Assembly: GCA_021202515.1 (NCBI GenBank)
Contig: JAJQCW010000081.1
Location: 1 to 64,000, forward strand
Source of the DNA: Clostridiales bacterium
GTDB lineage: Bacteria > Bacillota > Clostridia > Oscillospirales > Oscillospiraceae
DNA length: 64,000 nucleotides
Direction: 5' to 3'
Shown here one piece after another: positions 28,796-36,498 of the stretch. The notes under the pieces are model-generated. The model saw nothing but the letters and a program-made list of their open reading frames with translations, had not been told where the DNA came from and made no database searches. The translations under genes were made by a program, and so were the position numbers. Within the stretch, counting starts at the first letter, position 1. The number at the start of each line of letters is the position of its first letter.

Positions 28796-30298
28796 AAGGC
28801 ACGCCGCCCAAATCACCACCGCCGCGGCCCAGGGCGTGGTGACGGTGTCGTATCCGTTGCGGGTGACGGCCTCGGTGCAGGTGGCGGCTGCCGCGCCCAG
28901 CAGGGCGGCGGTCAGGGCCTTGGTTCCATCGGTCCCCCACAGCAGCAGGACGAGGAACGCCGCCACAAACGCCACGCCGTACATGGCCCCGCTGCCCTCA
29001 CGGGACTTGTTGGGGTCCGCCAGGGGAATGCAGAGCTTGTGCCGTCCGTAGCGCTTGCCCACCAGGGCGGCGGTCATGTCCCCCAGGCCCCAGGCCAGAA
29101 TCGCCGCCACGACTGTCTGCTCGGAATCCAGCGCCCCCCAATACAGGGCGATGAGGGCCGCTGTGGAGCCGAAGAGCAACACCAGGCTTTTTCGCACCTC
29201 GCCGCCTGTCCGCTGCTGAAACAGGCTGGCGTAGGCGGGACGGCCCTCAAACAGCCGCAGCACCGGGTAAACTGCCGCCGCGAACAGCAGACACACCAGC
29301 GCGGGGACGTACCAGTGGGTCGAGGCCAGCACCACCACCAGCAAAATCAGGAAGGCGATGGTGTGCAGCACCTTCCGCCGGGCCTCCCCGTCCACGTGGA
29401 GCCGCCAGAAGCACAGCAGGGCGAGGGCCACCGCCGCCGCCAGAAAGACCACCAGCACCGCCAGGGTGTGCAGCAGCTCCGCCGCCAGGGGCGGCAGCAC
29501 CACATCCCGGAAGTAATTCAGGTAGATCATGGAACCGCCCAGAATGGTCAAAATCACGCCGGTGGTCAGGCCCACCGTTTTGCTGTCCACCCGGTTGGCA
29601 AACTGGGCGGAGAACTGAGAGGCCAGCGTCGCCACCACGATGCACACCACCAGCACGTTCCACCGCTCCAGAATGATGGCCGGGTGGATGAGCGAGTGGC
29701 TGATGAAGCCGATGAGGGCGGTGAAGGTCATGATAAAGGTGCTGGTGCCCACGGCGCTTTTCAGGTCGTAGCCCAGGAAGGCGGTGAACACCACCAGCAT
29801 CATCATGCCGCCGCCGGTGCCAACAAAGCCGGTGCCAAAGCCGATGGTCAGGCCGAAAAACAGGGAGATGATGACCTCCTTCACGCCCAGCCGGACGCTG
29901 GAAGCGTCCGCCCCCGGCTTGGAGGTGTCCGGCTTGACGAGGAACCGGATGCCGATGCAGAAGGTCAGCACCAGCGTGAAGCCCCCCAGCACCACGTTGC
30001 CCACCAGATAGGCCGCGTAGCTGCCCACGGCGCTGAGGGAGATGATGCAGGCCAGCATGACCCAGCCGTGTTTCAGGTCGATATTCTTGTTCCGGGCGTA
30101 GACCGAGGAGGTGACGGCGGAGCCGAGGATGTCCGAGGCCAGGGCGATGGCCGTAGCCTGATACGCCCCGTACTCCCCGCTGAAAGAGGGGCAGAGGACG
30201 ATCAAAATCGGCACCATCACCGTAGCCGCTGACAGGCCCGCCAGTCCCGTTCCAACTCCCGCGCCCAGCGCCGCAATGATGTACCAGATGTATTCCAT
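28793..30298 (-). CDS. Fusion: TauE/SafE (TSUP) permease and dolichol/phytol-kinase-like (SEC59/VTE5) domain
   Basis: N-terminal GAGVGTGLAGLSAATVMVPIL and FGTGFVGTGGGMMML; C-terminal EARRKVLHTIAF, GLGDMTAALVGKRYGRHKL, KSREGSGAMYG, EAVTRNGYDTVTTPWAAA. Start taken at MEYIWYII. Confidence 0.85.
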   Translation of the reverse strand: MEYIWYIIAALGAGVGTGLAGLSAATVMVPILIVLCPSFSGEYGAYQATAIALASDILGSAVTSSVYARNKNIDLKHGWVMLACIISLSAVGSYAAYLVGNVVLGGFTLVLTFCIGIRFLVKPDTSKPGADASSVRLGVKEVIISLFFGLTIGFGTGFVGTGGGMMMLVVFTAFLGYDLKSAVGTSTFIMTFTALIGFISHSLIHPAIILERWNVLVVCIVVATLASQFSAQFANRVDSKTVGLTTGVILTILGGSMIYLNYFRDVVLPPLAAELLHTLAVLVVFLAAAVALALLCFWRLHVDGEARRKVLHTIAFLILLVVVLASTHWYVPALVCLLFAAAVYPVLRLFEGRPAYASLFQQRTGGEVRKSLVLLFGSTAALIALYWGALDSEQTVVAAILAWGLGDMTAALVGKRYGRHKLCIPLADPNKSREGSGAMYGVAFVAAFLVLLLWGTDGTKALTAALLGAAAATCTEAVTRNGYDTVTTPWAAAVVIWAACL

Positions 30299-30369
30299 GG
30301 TTGTCCTCCATTTTTGTATGTCTGTTAGCTGTTGAATCTGCCAACGACCCGAAAGTGTTTCCACACGCC

Positions 30370-30438
30370 TGTAGGGGCGGCCCGTGGCCGCCCTGGGTAA
30401 GCAGGTGGTTCCTGCGGGCGGCCACGGGCCGCCCCTAC
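30370..30438. repeat. Family A palindromic repeat
   Basis: TGTAGGGGCGGCCCGTGGCCGCCC...GGGCGGCCACGGGCCGCCCCTACA. Confidence 0.85.
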
Positions 30439-30636
30439 ACACATAGCAGAAATAGGTGTATCAAGCTGATAAAAAGGTTCACAAACTTTGTATCCCCGCT
30501 GTAAAAACGTTGTATGCTACTACTATATTCTTATTTTGTGTTTTTTGCAAGGCTTTGGCGCGGCAAAAGCCCCTCTTTCGTCCTGCGAAGGAAACAAACC
30601 GCCGCATTTTTCGTCCAAGGGGGACAATCTTCCTTT

Positions 30637-30667
30637 TTTGTCCCAAAATGCGGCGTTTTGGGACAAA
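30637..30667. other. 12-bp perfect stem-loop upstream of the radical SAM gene
   Basis: TTTGTCCCAAAA-TGCGGCG-TTTTGGGACAAA. Confidence 0.7.
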
Positions 30668-30802
30668 TGTCCCCTTTTTCGACTATTTCCCCCGGCTGTA
30701 CCGTGCGTTTTTGTACCCGTTCCCGTTATAATTGGTAACACAAAGCAAATAGGGCGGGACGGTGACGAGATCGCGCCGCCGCCGGAAAAGGAGTACAAAC
30801 AA

Positions 30803-32164
30803 ATGGGCAAGAAAAAGTCATTCAAGGAGGCCATGCAGGCCTTCGTTCTCAAGCAGGCGCTGAACTATCTGGAGGATGACCCGGAGGAGAACATCCCCAA
30901 GCTGATGGCGCTGGTGGACCGGCTCTCCCCGGACGACTATTATAAGGAGGCCAGGGACGCCGTCCGCAAGGCCATCGACGAGAAGGGCAACTGGTATCAA
31001 CTGATGCTGCGGCTCTACCAGTTGGACCCCGGCGTGCGCAAGACGGCCTTTGAGAATTTCCTCATCAACGCCACCCTCAGCGGCACCGTCACCCAGCAGG
31101 AGGTCGCCCAGCGGGAGGGCTGCAACGTGCCCTGGGCCATGCTGGTGGACCCCACCTCCGCGTGTAACCTCCACTGCACCGGCTGCTGGGCGGCGGAGTA
31201 CGGCAACCGCCTGAACCTGACCCTGGAGGACCTGGATTCCATCGTCAGCCAGGGCAAGGAGCTGGGGACGTACATGTACCTCTTCACCGGCGGCGAGCCG
31301 CTGGTGCGGAAGAAGGACATCATCCGGCTCTGCGAAATGCACCCGGACTGTGAATTTCTCTCTTTCACCAACGGCACCCTCATCGACGAGGACTTCTGCC
31401 AGGAGATGCTGCGGGTGAAGAACTTCCTGCCCGCCATCAGCCTGGAGGGCTTCGAAGAGGCCAACGACGCCCGCCGGGGCCAGGGGGTCTATCAGAAGGT
31501 CCACCATGCCATGGAGCTGCTGAAATCCCACGGGCTGCCCTTCGGCGTCTCCATCTGCTACACCAGCGCCAACTATGACGTGGTCACCAGCGAGGCGTTC
31601 ATCGACTACGTCATCGACAGCGGCGCATTTTTCGCCTGGTTCTTCCACTATATGCCCGTGGGAGCCGGGGCCGTCCCCGCCCTGCTGCCCAACCCGGAGC
31701 AGCGCTCTGTCGTCCGCCAGCGGCTCATCGACTACCGCCAGAGCAAGGCCCTCTTCACCATCGACTTCCAGAACGACGGCCCCCACGTGGGCGGCTGCAT
31801 CGCCGGTGGGCGGATGTACCTCCACATCAACGCCAAGGGCGATGTGGAGCCTTGCGCCTTCATCCACTACTCCGACTCCAACATCCACCAGGTCTCTCTG
31901 CTCCAGGCCCTGAAGAACCCCCTGTTCATGGCCTACCACGACAACCAGCCCTTCAACAAGAACCTGCTGCGGCCCTGCCCCATGCTGGAAAACCCGGAGA
32001 AGCTGCGGATGATGGTTCACGAGAGCGGCGCCCACAGCACCGAGTACGAAAGCCCGGAGAACGTGGACGACCTCTGTGACCGCACCACCCCCTACGCCGA
32101 GAACTGGGCCGGGACCGCCGACGAGCTGTGGGTGAGAGATTTCCCCGCGAAAGCGGGGAAATAA
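30803..32164 (+). CDS. Radical SAM protein (SPASM-like C-terminus)
   Basis: TSACNLHCTGCWAAEY CxxxCxxC; TGGEPLVRKKDII; C-terminal cysteines GGCIAGGRMYLHINAKGDVEPCAF and CPML; ATG at 30803. Confidence 0.92.
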   Translation: MGKKKSFKEAMQAFVLKQALNYLEDDPEENIPKLMALVDRLSPDDYYKEARDAVRKAIDEKGNWYQLMLRLYQLDPGVRKTAFENFLINATLSGTVTQQEVAQREGCNVPWAMLVDPTSACNLHCTGCWAAEYGNRLNLTLEDLDSIVSQGKELGTYMYLFTGGEPLVRKKDIIRLCEMHPDCEFLSFTNGTLIDEDFCQEMLRVKNFLPAISLEGFEEANDARRGQGVYQKVHHAMELLKSHGLPFGVSICYTSANYDVVTSEAFIDYVIDSGAFFAWFFHYMPVGAGAVPALLPNPEQRSVVRQRLIDYRQSKALFTIDFQNDGPHVGGCIAGGRMYLHINAKGDVEPCAFIHYSDSNIHQVSLLQALKNPLFMAYHDNQPFNKNLLRPCPMLENPEKLRMMVHESGAHSTEYESPENVDDLCDRTTPYAENWAGTADELWVRDFPAKAGK

Positions 32165-32198
32165 AATGAGCAATTAGCAATGTGCAATGTGCAATTAT
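32165..32198 (+). repeat. Family C heptameric repeat after the radical SAM stop
   Basis: AATGAGCAATTAGCAATGTGCAATGTGCAATTATG. Confidence 0.85.
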
Positions 32199-32406
32199 GT
32201 GGGAATCCCTCCTTTTGCCGCACGAGGAATCGCAGCAGTATGCTGGGCGACCACGCTCCCTCCCCTACAATACGGCAGTAAAACGGGTCTGAGCGCCCAT
32301 TGATAAAAACCGATCTCCGCGTTCTTCCTCCCGTAACGCGCAAAGCGCCCCCAGGTATTTGCCTGGGGGCGTGGTTTTTGCCGCCGGTTCAGGGGAAACC
32401 CGACGG

Positions 32407-32482
32407 CGATACAAACGAATCCAAATGGTTCTGCGGGATGCATCCGATACAAACGAATCCAAATGCATCTGCGGGACGCAGC
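32407..32482. repeat. 38-bp direct repeat, about 2 copies
   Basis: CGATACAAACGAATCCAAATGGTTCTGCGGGATGCATC / CGATACAAACGAATCCAAATGCATCTGCGGGACGCAGC. Confidence 0.8.
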
Positions 32483-32599
32483 CGATGCATCTGCATCCAT
32501 ATGCACCGGGAACCCGGCGGGCGTCCGCAACGCTGCCGCGTACCGTTGGCGAAGGCTTATTTTACGCTGCAAATCGGTGATTTTACCGGAAAAACCGGT

Positions 32600-32812
32600 G
32601 ATTTACAGCACAAAAAACACCGGTTTGTCTTTGGAGGACCGGTGGAGTTTTTGCCTGCCGCTGGGGAAAATCCAACACGTTCAAAACCCACTGGGTTTTT
32701 TGGAAACCCAAAAAAGCCGATAAAGAGAAAGAAATAGATAGAGAGAAAGAGATAGATAAATAGAGAAAGAGAATGAGAAAGACAGGGGAAATGAAATAAA
32801 AAAAGAAAGTGT
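32600..32812 (+). pseudogene. Possible decayed coding remnant ending in a purine-rich low-complexity stretch
   Basis: Reading-frame mosaic KNTGLSLEDRWSF / ..NP.GF.. / KPKKADKEKEIDREKEIDK; no intact ORF. Confidence 0.35.
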
Positions 32813-33214
32813 TATAGGCGATCAAAACAACCAAAATACTATTTTTTATCTGCGCTGACGCGCCGCACACAACACTTCACTACAGGAGGTTCTCCTGCTC
32901 ACCGCTGCGTTTTCAGCGGCAAATCGTTCGTTCTTCGCGGCTAAACAAGGGGTTTACCGCCCGTTTGAAGAAAAACGGCGGGGATGCGTCCCTCCTTCGG
33001 AATCACCACGTCCCCAAAAGCCGGACATGGAAAACCCGGACACGGCTGCTCCCAGGGGACAGCCTCGCAAGTTGCTTCACTGCGCATTGCACATTGCTAA
33101 TTGCCAATGATAACCAGTGTATTTTGTGTACCACAAACGACACTTATCCCCAAAAAAAGCGGAAAAACCGGGGCGTGAAGCAAAACAGCGCTGGCAAAAA
33201 TCGAACAAATGTGC

Positions 33215-33220
33215 TATAAT
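33215..33220 (+). promoter_or_regulatory. Extended -10 promoter for the DUF6291-like gene
   Basis: TGTGCTATAAT upstream of AAAGGAGGCGGGGCATATG. Confidence 0.5.
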
Positions 33221-33249
33221 AGGGACAGAACAAAAAGGAGGCGGGGCAT

Positions 33250-33558
33250 ATGGCCGAACGCAAGAGTTTTTTGGTGTACCTGGACTGGGAGGACATCCTC
33301 CGCGTGATGAGCAACGAGCAAAAGGGGGAGCTGTTCTCCGCCATGTTCGCCTATATCAAGCGGGGCGAATACTACGACGGAGGCGACCAGATGGTCGAGG
33401 TGGCCTTCGCCTTCGTCCGGGCCACCTTTGACCGGGACGAGGAAAAATACCAGGAGCGCTGCGCCCGCAACGCCCTGAACGGGCAGAAGGGGGGACGCCC
33501 CCGGAAGTCCGCCAGGGACGTGGGGAACCTGTCGAGCTTCGATGATTATTACGACTGA
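33250..33558 (+). CDS. DUF6291-like protein (phage-associated type), short form
   Basis: MAERKSFLVYLDWEDILRVMSNEQKGELFSAMFAYIKRGEYYDGGDQMVEVAFAFVRATFDRDEEKYQERCARNALNGQKGGRPRK; strong SD. Confidence 0.75.
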   Translation: MAERKSFLVYLDWEDILRVMSNEQKGELFSAMFAYIKRGEYYDGGDQMVEVAFAFVRATFDRDEEKYQERCARNALNGQKGGRPRKSARDVGNLSSFDDYYD

Positions 33559-33631
33559 GAGGCGGGAAACCGTGGCGCTTCGCGGCTGACCCGCACTCTG
33601 CCGGGCAAAAGCGCTGACGCGGCGGCAAGCG

Positions 33632-33702
33632 CTCATTGCACATTGCACATTGCTAATTGCAAATTGTCACGCATTGCTAATTGCTAATTGCTAATTGGAT
33701 TC
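33632..33702 (-). repeat. Family C heptameric repeat at the histidine kinase 3' end
   Basis: CATTGCACATTGCACATTGCTAATTGCAAATTGTCACGCATTGCTAATTGCTAATTGCTAATTGG; encodes the last ISN-stop codons of the kinase. Confidence 0.85.
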
Positions 33703-35417
33703 GGCAGCGAGTGGGACGACAGAGGCAGCCAGACGGTGACGGTGGTGCCGTGGAGCGCGTCGCTGGAGAGGGACACCTTGCCGCCCATGGTCTCCACCAC
33801 ATGCTTGACGATGGAGAGGCCCAGACCGGTGCCGCCCACGGCCCGGCTGCGGCCCTTGTCCACCCGGTAGAACCGCTCGAACACCCGGTCCTGCTGGTTC
33901 AGGGGGATGGGGTCGCCGTCGTTGCGGACCCGGAAGCAAAGCTGTTCCCCCTGGGGGTGGAGCTGGATGTCCACCCTGCCGCCGGGCCGGTTGTACTTCA
34001 CCGCGTTGACAATGAGGTTGCTGGCCAGCTCGTAGAGGTTCTTCCGGCTGCCCTGGAGCAGGATCGGCTCCGTGTCCAGGTGGAGGGTCAGCTCGTTTTG
34101 CTCCGCCAGCAGATGCACCTCGTCCGCCGCGGTGCAGACGATGGAGGAGAAGTCCACCGTCTGCATATCGTCGGCCAGGGAGCGGCTCTCGATGCGGGAG
34201 AGCATGATGATGTCCTCGATGAGGGTGGTCATGCGCTCCGTCTCCTTGAGGATGCGGTCCAGCAGCTCCTGCTGGGTCTCCCGGTCCAGGGGCAGGTCGG
34301 AGCAGAGCAGCTCGGCGCTGCCCCGGATGGCTGTGAGGGGGGTTTTCAGCTCGTGGCTGGCGTTGGAGAAGAACTCCTGCCGCATTTGGGTGGCCTGCTG
34401 GTGCTCGGTCACGTCGTTCAGGGTCAAAATCATGCCGTGCTCCAGGCCGGGATAGGCCCCCACTGCGGTGAAGCACACCTCCCAGATGCGGCCCTTCTGC
34501 TCAAAGGTGACTTTGTGGTCCTTTTGCGCGTCCAGCACCTGGGCGGTGCCGTCCATAATGGCCTTGTCCCGCGTCACCTGGAGCAGATAGCGGCCCTGGA
34601 CCTCCTTGGAGCAGTTGAAGGTGCGGCAGGCGCTGTAGTTGATCATCATGACCTGCTGGTGCTCGTCCAGCAGCACCACGCCCTCCCGCATACTGTCCAG
34701 GATATAGGCCAGCTTGTTTTTCTCGTTTTGCAGGTTCTGGATCTGGGTGCTGACGTCCTCCGCCAGGGAGTTGATCTTCTCCGCCATGTCCCGCAGCTCA
34801 TCAAAGGGGTACTGCTCCGCGTTGAGCATGGCGGTGCCGTCCTTCACCCGGGTCAGGCTCTTGTTCATGTCCAGCAGGGGGTCGGTGATGCTGACCATCA
34901 TACGGTTGGCCATGGCCACGGACACCAGCAGCGCCAGCAGCGCCGCCAGCACAATGGCCGGGGCGAAGGCAGCCAGGTCGGTGAGCACGCCGTTGTACTG
35001 CTGGGACAGGCGGATATAGTACCCGTCCGTCGTCAAAATGGCGGCGTACATCATCTTGGTGTTCAGGGTGGAGCTGGTGCGGATGGTCACCTGCTGGCTG
35101 CCCACGTTTTGCAGCTCCTCCCGGTCGCTGTGGTTCTCCATGGTGGTGTAGTCCACCAGAGAGTCGCCGGTGACGGCGCCGTCCGAGGCGATGATGGTGA
35201 CGCGGATGTCGCTGTCGTGGGAGGCCCACCGCTTGGCCTGAGCGTCGTGGTCCTCCTCCGGGTCGAACTCATCGGCCAGAATCATGGCCAGGTTGGACAG
35301 CTCCCGTTCCTTTGTGTTGGTCAGCGCCACGTCGAAGATGACCGCGCTGACCACGGCACAGATCAAGATGCCTACCGTCAATACCAGGACGAAGGACTTT
35401 GTCAGTGCGCGCCGCAT
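33684..35417 (-). CDS. PhoR-like sensor histidine kinase
   Basis: Two TM segments, HAMP, PAS, SNASHELKTPLTAIRGSAELL H-box, GGTGLGLSIVKHVVE. Confidence 0.95.
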   Translation of the reverse strand: MRRALTKSFVLVLTVGILICAVVSAVIFDVALTNTKERELSNLAMILADEFDPEEDHDAQAKRWASHDSDIRVTIIASDGAVTGDSLVDYTTMENHSDREELQNVGSQQVTIRTSSTLNTKMMYAAILTTDGYYIRLSQQYNGVLTDLAAFAPAIVLAALLALLVSVAMANRMMVSITDPLLDMNKSLTRVKDGTAMLNAEQYPFDELRDMAEKINSLAEDVSTQIQNLQNEKNKLAYILDSMREGVVLLDEHQQVMMINYSACRTFNCSKEVQGRYLLQVTRDKAIMDGTAQVLDAQKDHKVTFEQKGRIWEVCFTAVGAYPGLEHGMILTLNDVTEHQQATQMRQEFFSNASHELKTPLTAIRGSAELLCSDLPLDRETQQELLDRILKETERMTTLIEDIIMLSRIESRSLADDMQTVDFSSIVCTAADEVHLLAEQNELTLHLDTEPILLQGSRKNLYELASNLIVNAVKYNRPGGRVDIQLHPQGEQLCFRVRNDGDPIPLNQQDRVFERFYRVDKGRSRAVGGTGLGLSIVKHVVETMGGKVSLSSDALHGTTVTVWLPLSSHSLPNPISN

Positions 35418-35420
35418 GGC

Positions 35421-36119
35421 TCACTCTTCCCGGGCGCCGATGAAGCGGTAGCCCACGCCCCGGACCGTCTTGATGAAGTGGCTGTTGTCCGAGGGGTCGT
35501 TGAGCTTCTGCCGCAGGGTGCCGATGTGGATGTCCAGCGTCCGGGTCTCGCCGGGGTAGTCCGCCCCCCAGACCTCTTTTAAGAGCTGGTGCCGGGTGAT
35601 GCTCTTGTCGGGGTGCTCCATCAGGAACTTGAGCAGCTCGAACTCCTTGAAGGTCAGCTCCACAAGCTGGTCGTCCACCCAGACCTCCCGGGTGTCCGGG
35701 TTGATGCGCAGGCCCTGGTACTGGTACACCGGCCCCGGCTCCAGGCCGTTGACTCGGCGCAGCAGGGCGCGAATGCGGGCGCACAGCTCCAGCACGCTGA
35801 AGGGCTTGGTGACGTAGTCGTCGGCCCCTGCGTCCAGGCCGGTGACTTTGTCGTCCTCCAGCCCCTTGGCGGTGAGTAAAATCACCGGCACCTGGTTCAG
35901 CGCGGGAGAGGCCCGCATGATCTTCAGCGCCTCGATGCCGTCCAGGCCGTCCATCATGATGTCCATGGTCACCAGAGAGGGGGTCTGCCGGGCCATGTCC
36001 TCCAGGGCGTCCACGGCGTTGTCAAAGCTGCCCACGTCGAACCCCTGGCTCTTTAGCGCCACCTCCAGCAGGCGGCGGATGCTGTCGTCGTCCTCTACGA
36101 TAAGGATACGGTCTTTCAT
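35421..36119 (-). CDS. PhoP/PhoB-like response regulator
   Basis: MKDRILIVEDDDSIRRLLEVAL, DIMMDG, winged-helix C-terminus with RTLDIHIGTLRQKL. Confidence 0.96.
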   Translation of the reverse strand: MKDRILIVEDDDSIRRLLEVALKSQGFDVGSFDNAVDALEDMARQTPSLVTMDIMMDGLDGIEALKIMRASPALNQVPVILLTAKGLEDDKVTGLDAGADDYVTKPFSVLELCARIRALLRRVNGLEPGPVYQYQGLRINPDTREVWVDDQLVELTFKEFELLKFLMEHPDKSITRHQLLKEVWGADYPGETRTLDIHIGTLRQKLNDPSDNSHFIKTVRGVGYRFIGAREE

Positions 36120-36393
36120 AGTCGTCGCTCCTTTGTATGGAAAAGGTAAAATCCTGTGTTTGGGACCGACACCGCAAAATCGCGTGTTCTGTCGGTTATC
36201 GTTTCTATTTTACGACAGGGGAACGGATTTCTCCACCATTTTTCTGTATGTTTTTTGTATGGTATTTGTAAAATAAGGCAGGATTCCAATGTAAAACCGG
36301 CGGCGTCAAAAGGGTAAAACAATTCTGACCGTTCCTTTGCACGGTTTCGAAGGAAAAATCCGTTTTCGTGTGCAGGGGCGGCTGCAAACCTGG

Positions 36394-36425
36394 CCATTGC
36401 ACATTGCTCATTGCACATTGCAAAT
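36394..36425 (-). repeat. Family C heptameric repeat after the SH3/NlpC terminator
   Basis: CATTGCACATTGCTCATTGCACATTGCAAATTG. Confidence 0.8.
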
Positions 36426-36431
36426 TGAACC

Positions 36432-36472
36432 AAAAAATCTCCCCGGCCCCGCAAAAAGCGGAACCAGGGAGA
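36432..36472 (-). terminator. Rho-independent terminator of the SH3/NlpC gene
   Basis: On the minus strand: TCTCCCTGGTTCCGC-TTTTT-GCGGGGCCGGGGAGA-TTTTTT. Confidence 0.8.
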
Positions 36473-36498
36473 GGAGACGGGGACTGGTTGAACAGAGC

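Noticed and set aside
30488-30802. N-terminal extension of the radical SAM ORF (105 residues before MGKKKSF)
   Set aside because: Low-complexity translation across a palindrome and promoter-like AT-rich sequence; the ATG at 30803 fits a normal start.
32407-32482. 38-bp repeats as a possible CRISPR
   Set aside because: Only about two directly abutting copies with no unique spacers and no cas genes.
32700-32812. Purine-rich GAAAGAGATAGATA tract as a functional triplex or regulatory element
   Set aside because: More simply explained as remnant KEKEIDREKE coding sequence typical of phage proteins.
33681-35582. 633-aa plus-strand ORF opposite the histidine kinase
   Set aside because: Shadow ORF; kinase H, N and G boxes are clear on the minus strand.
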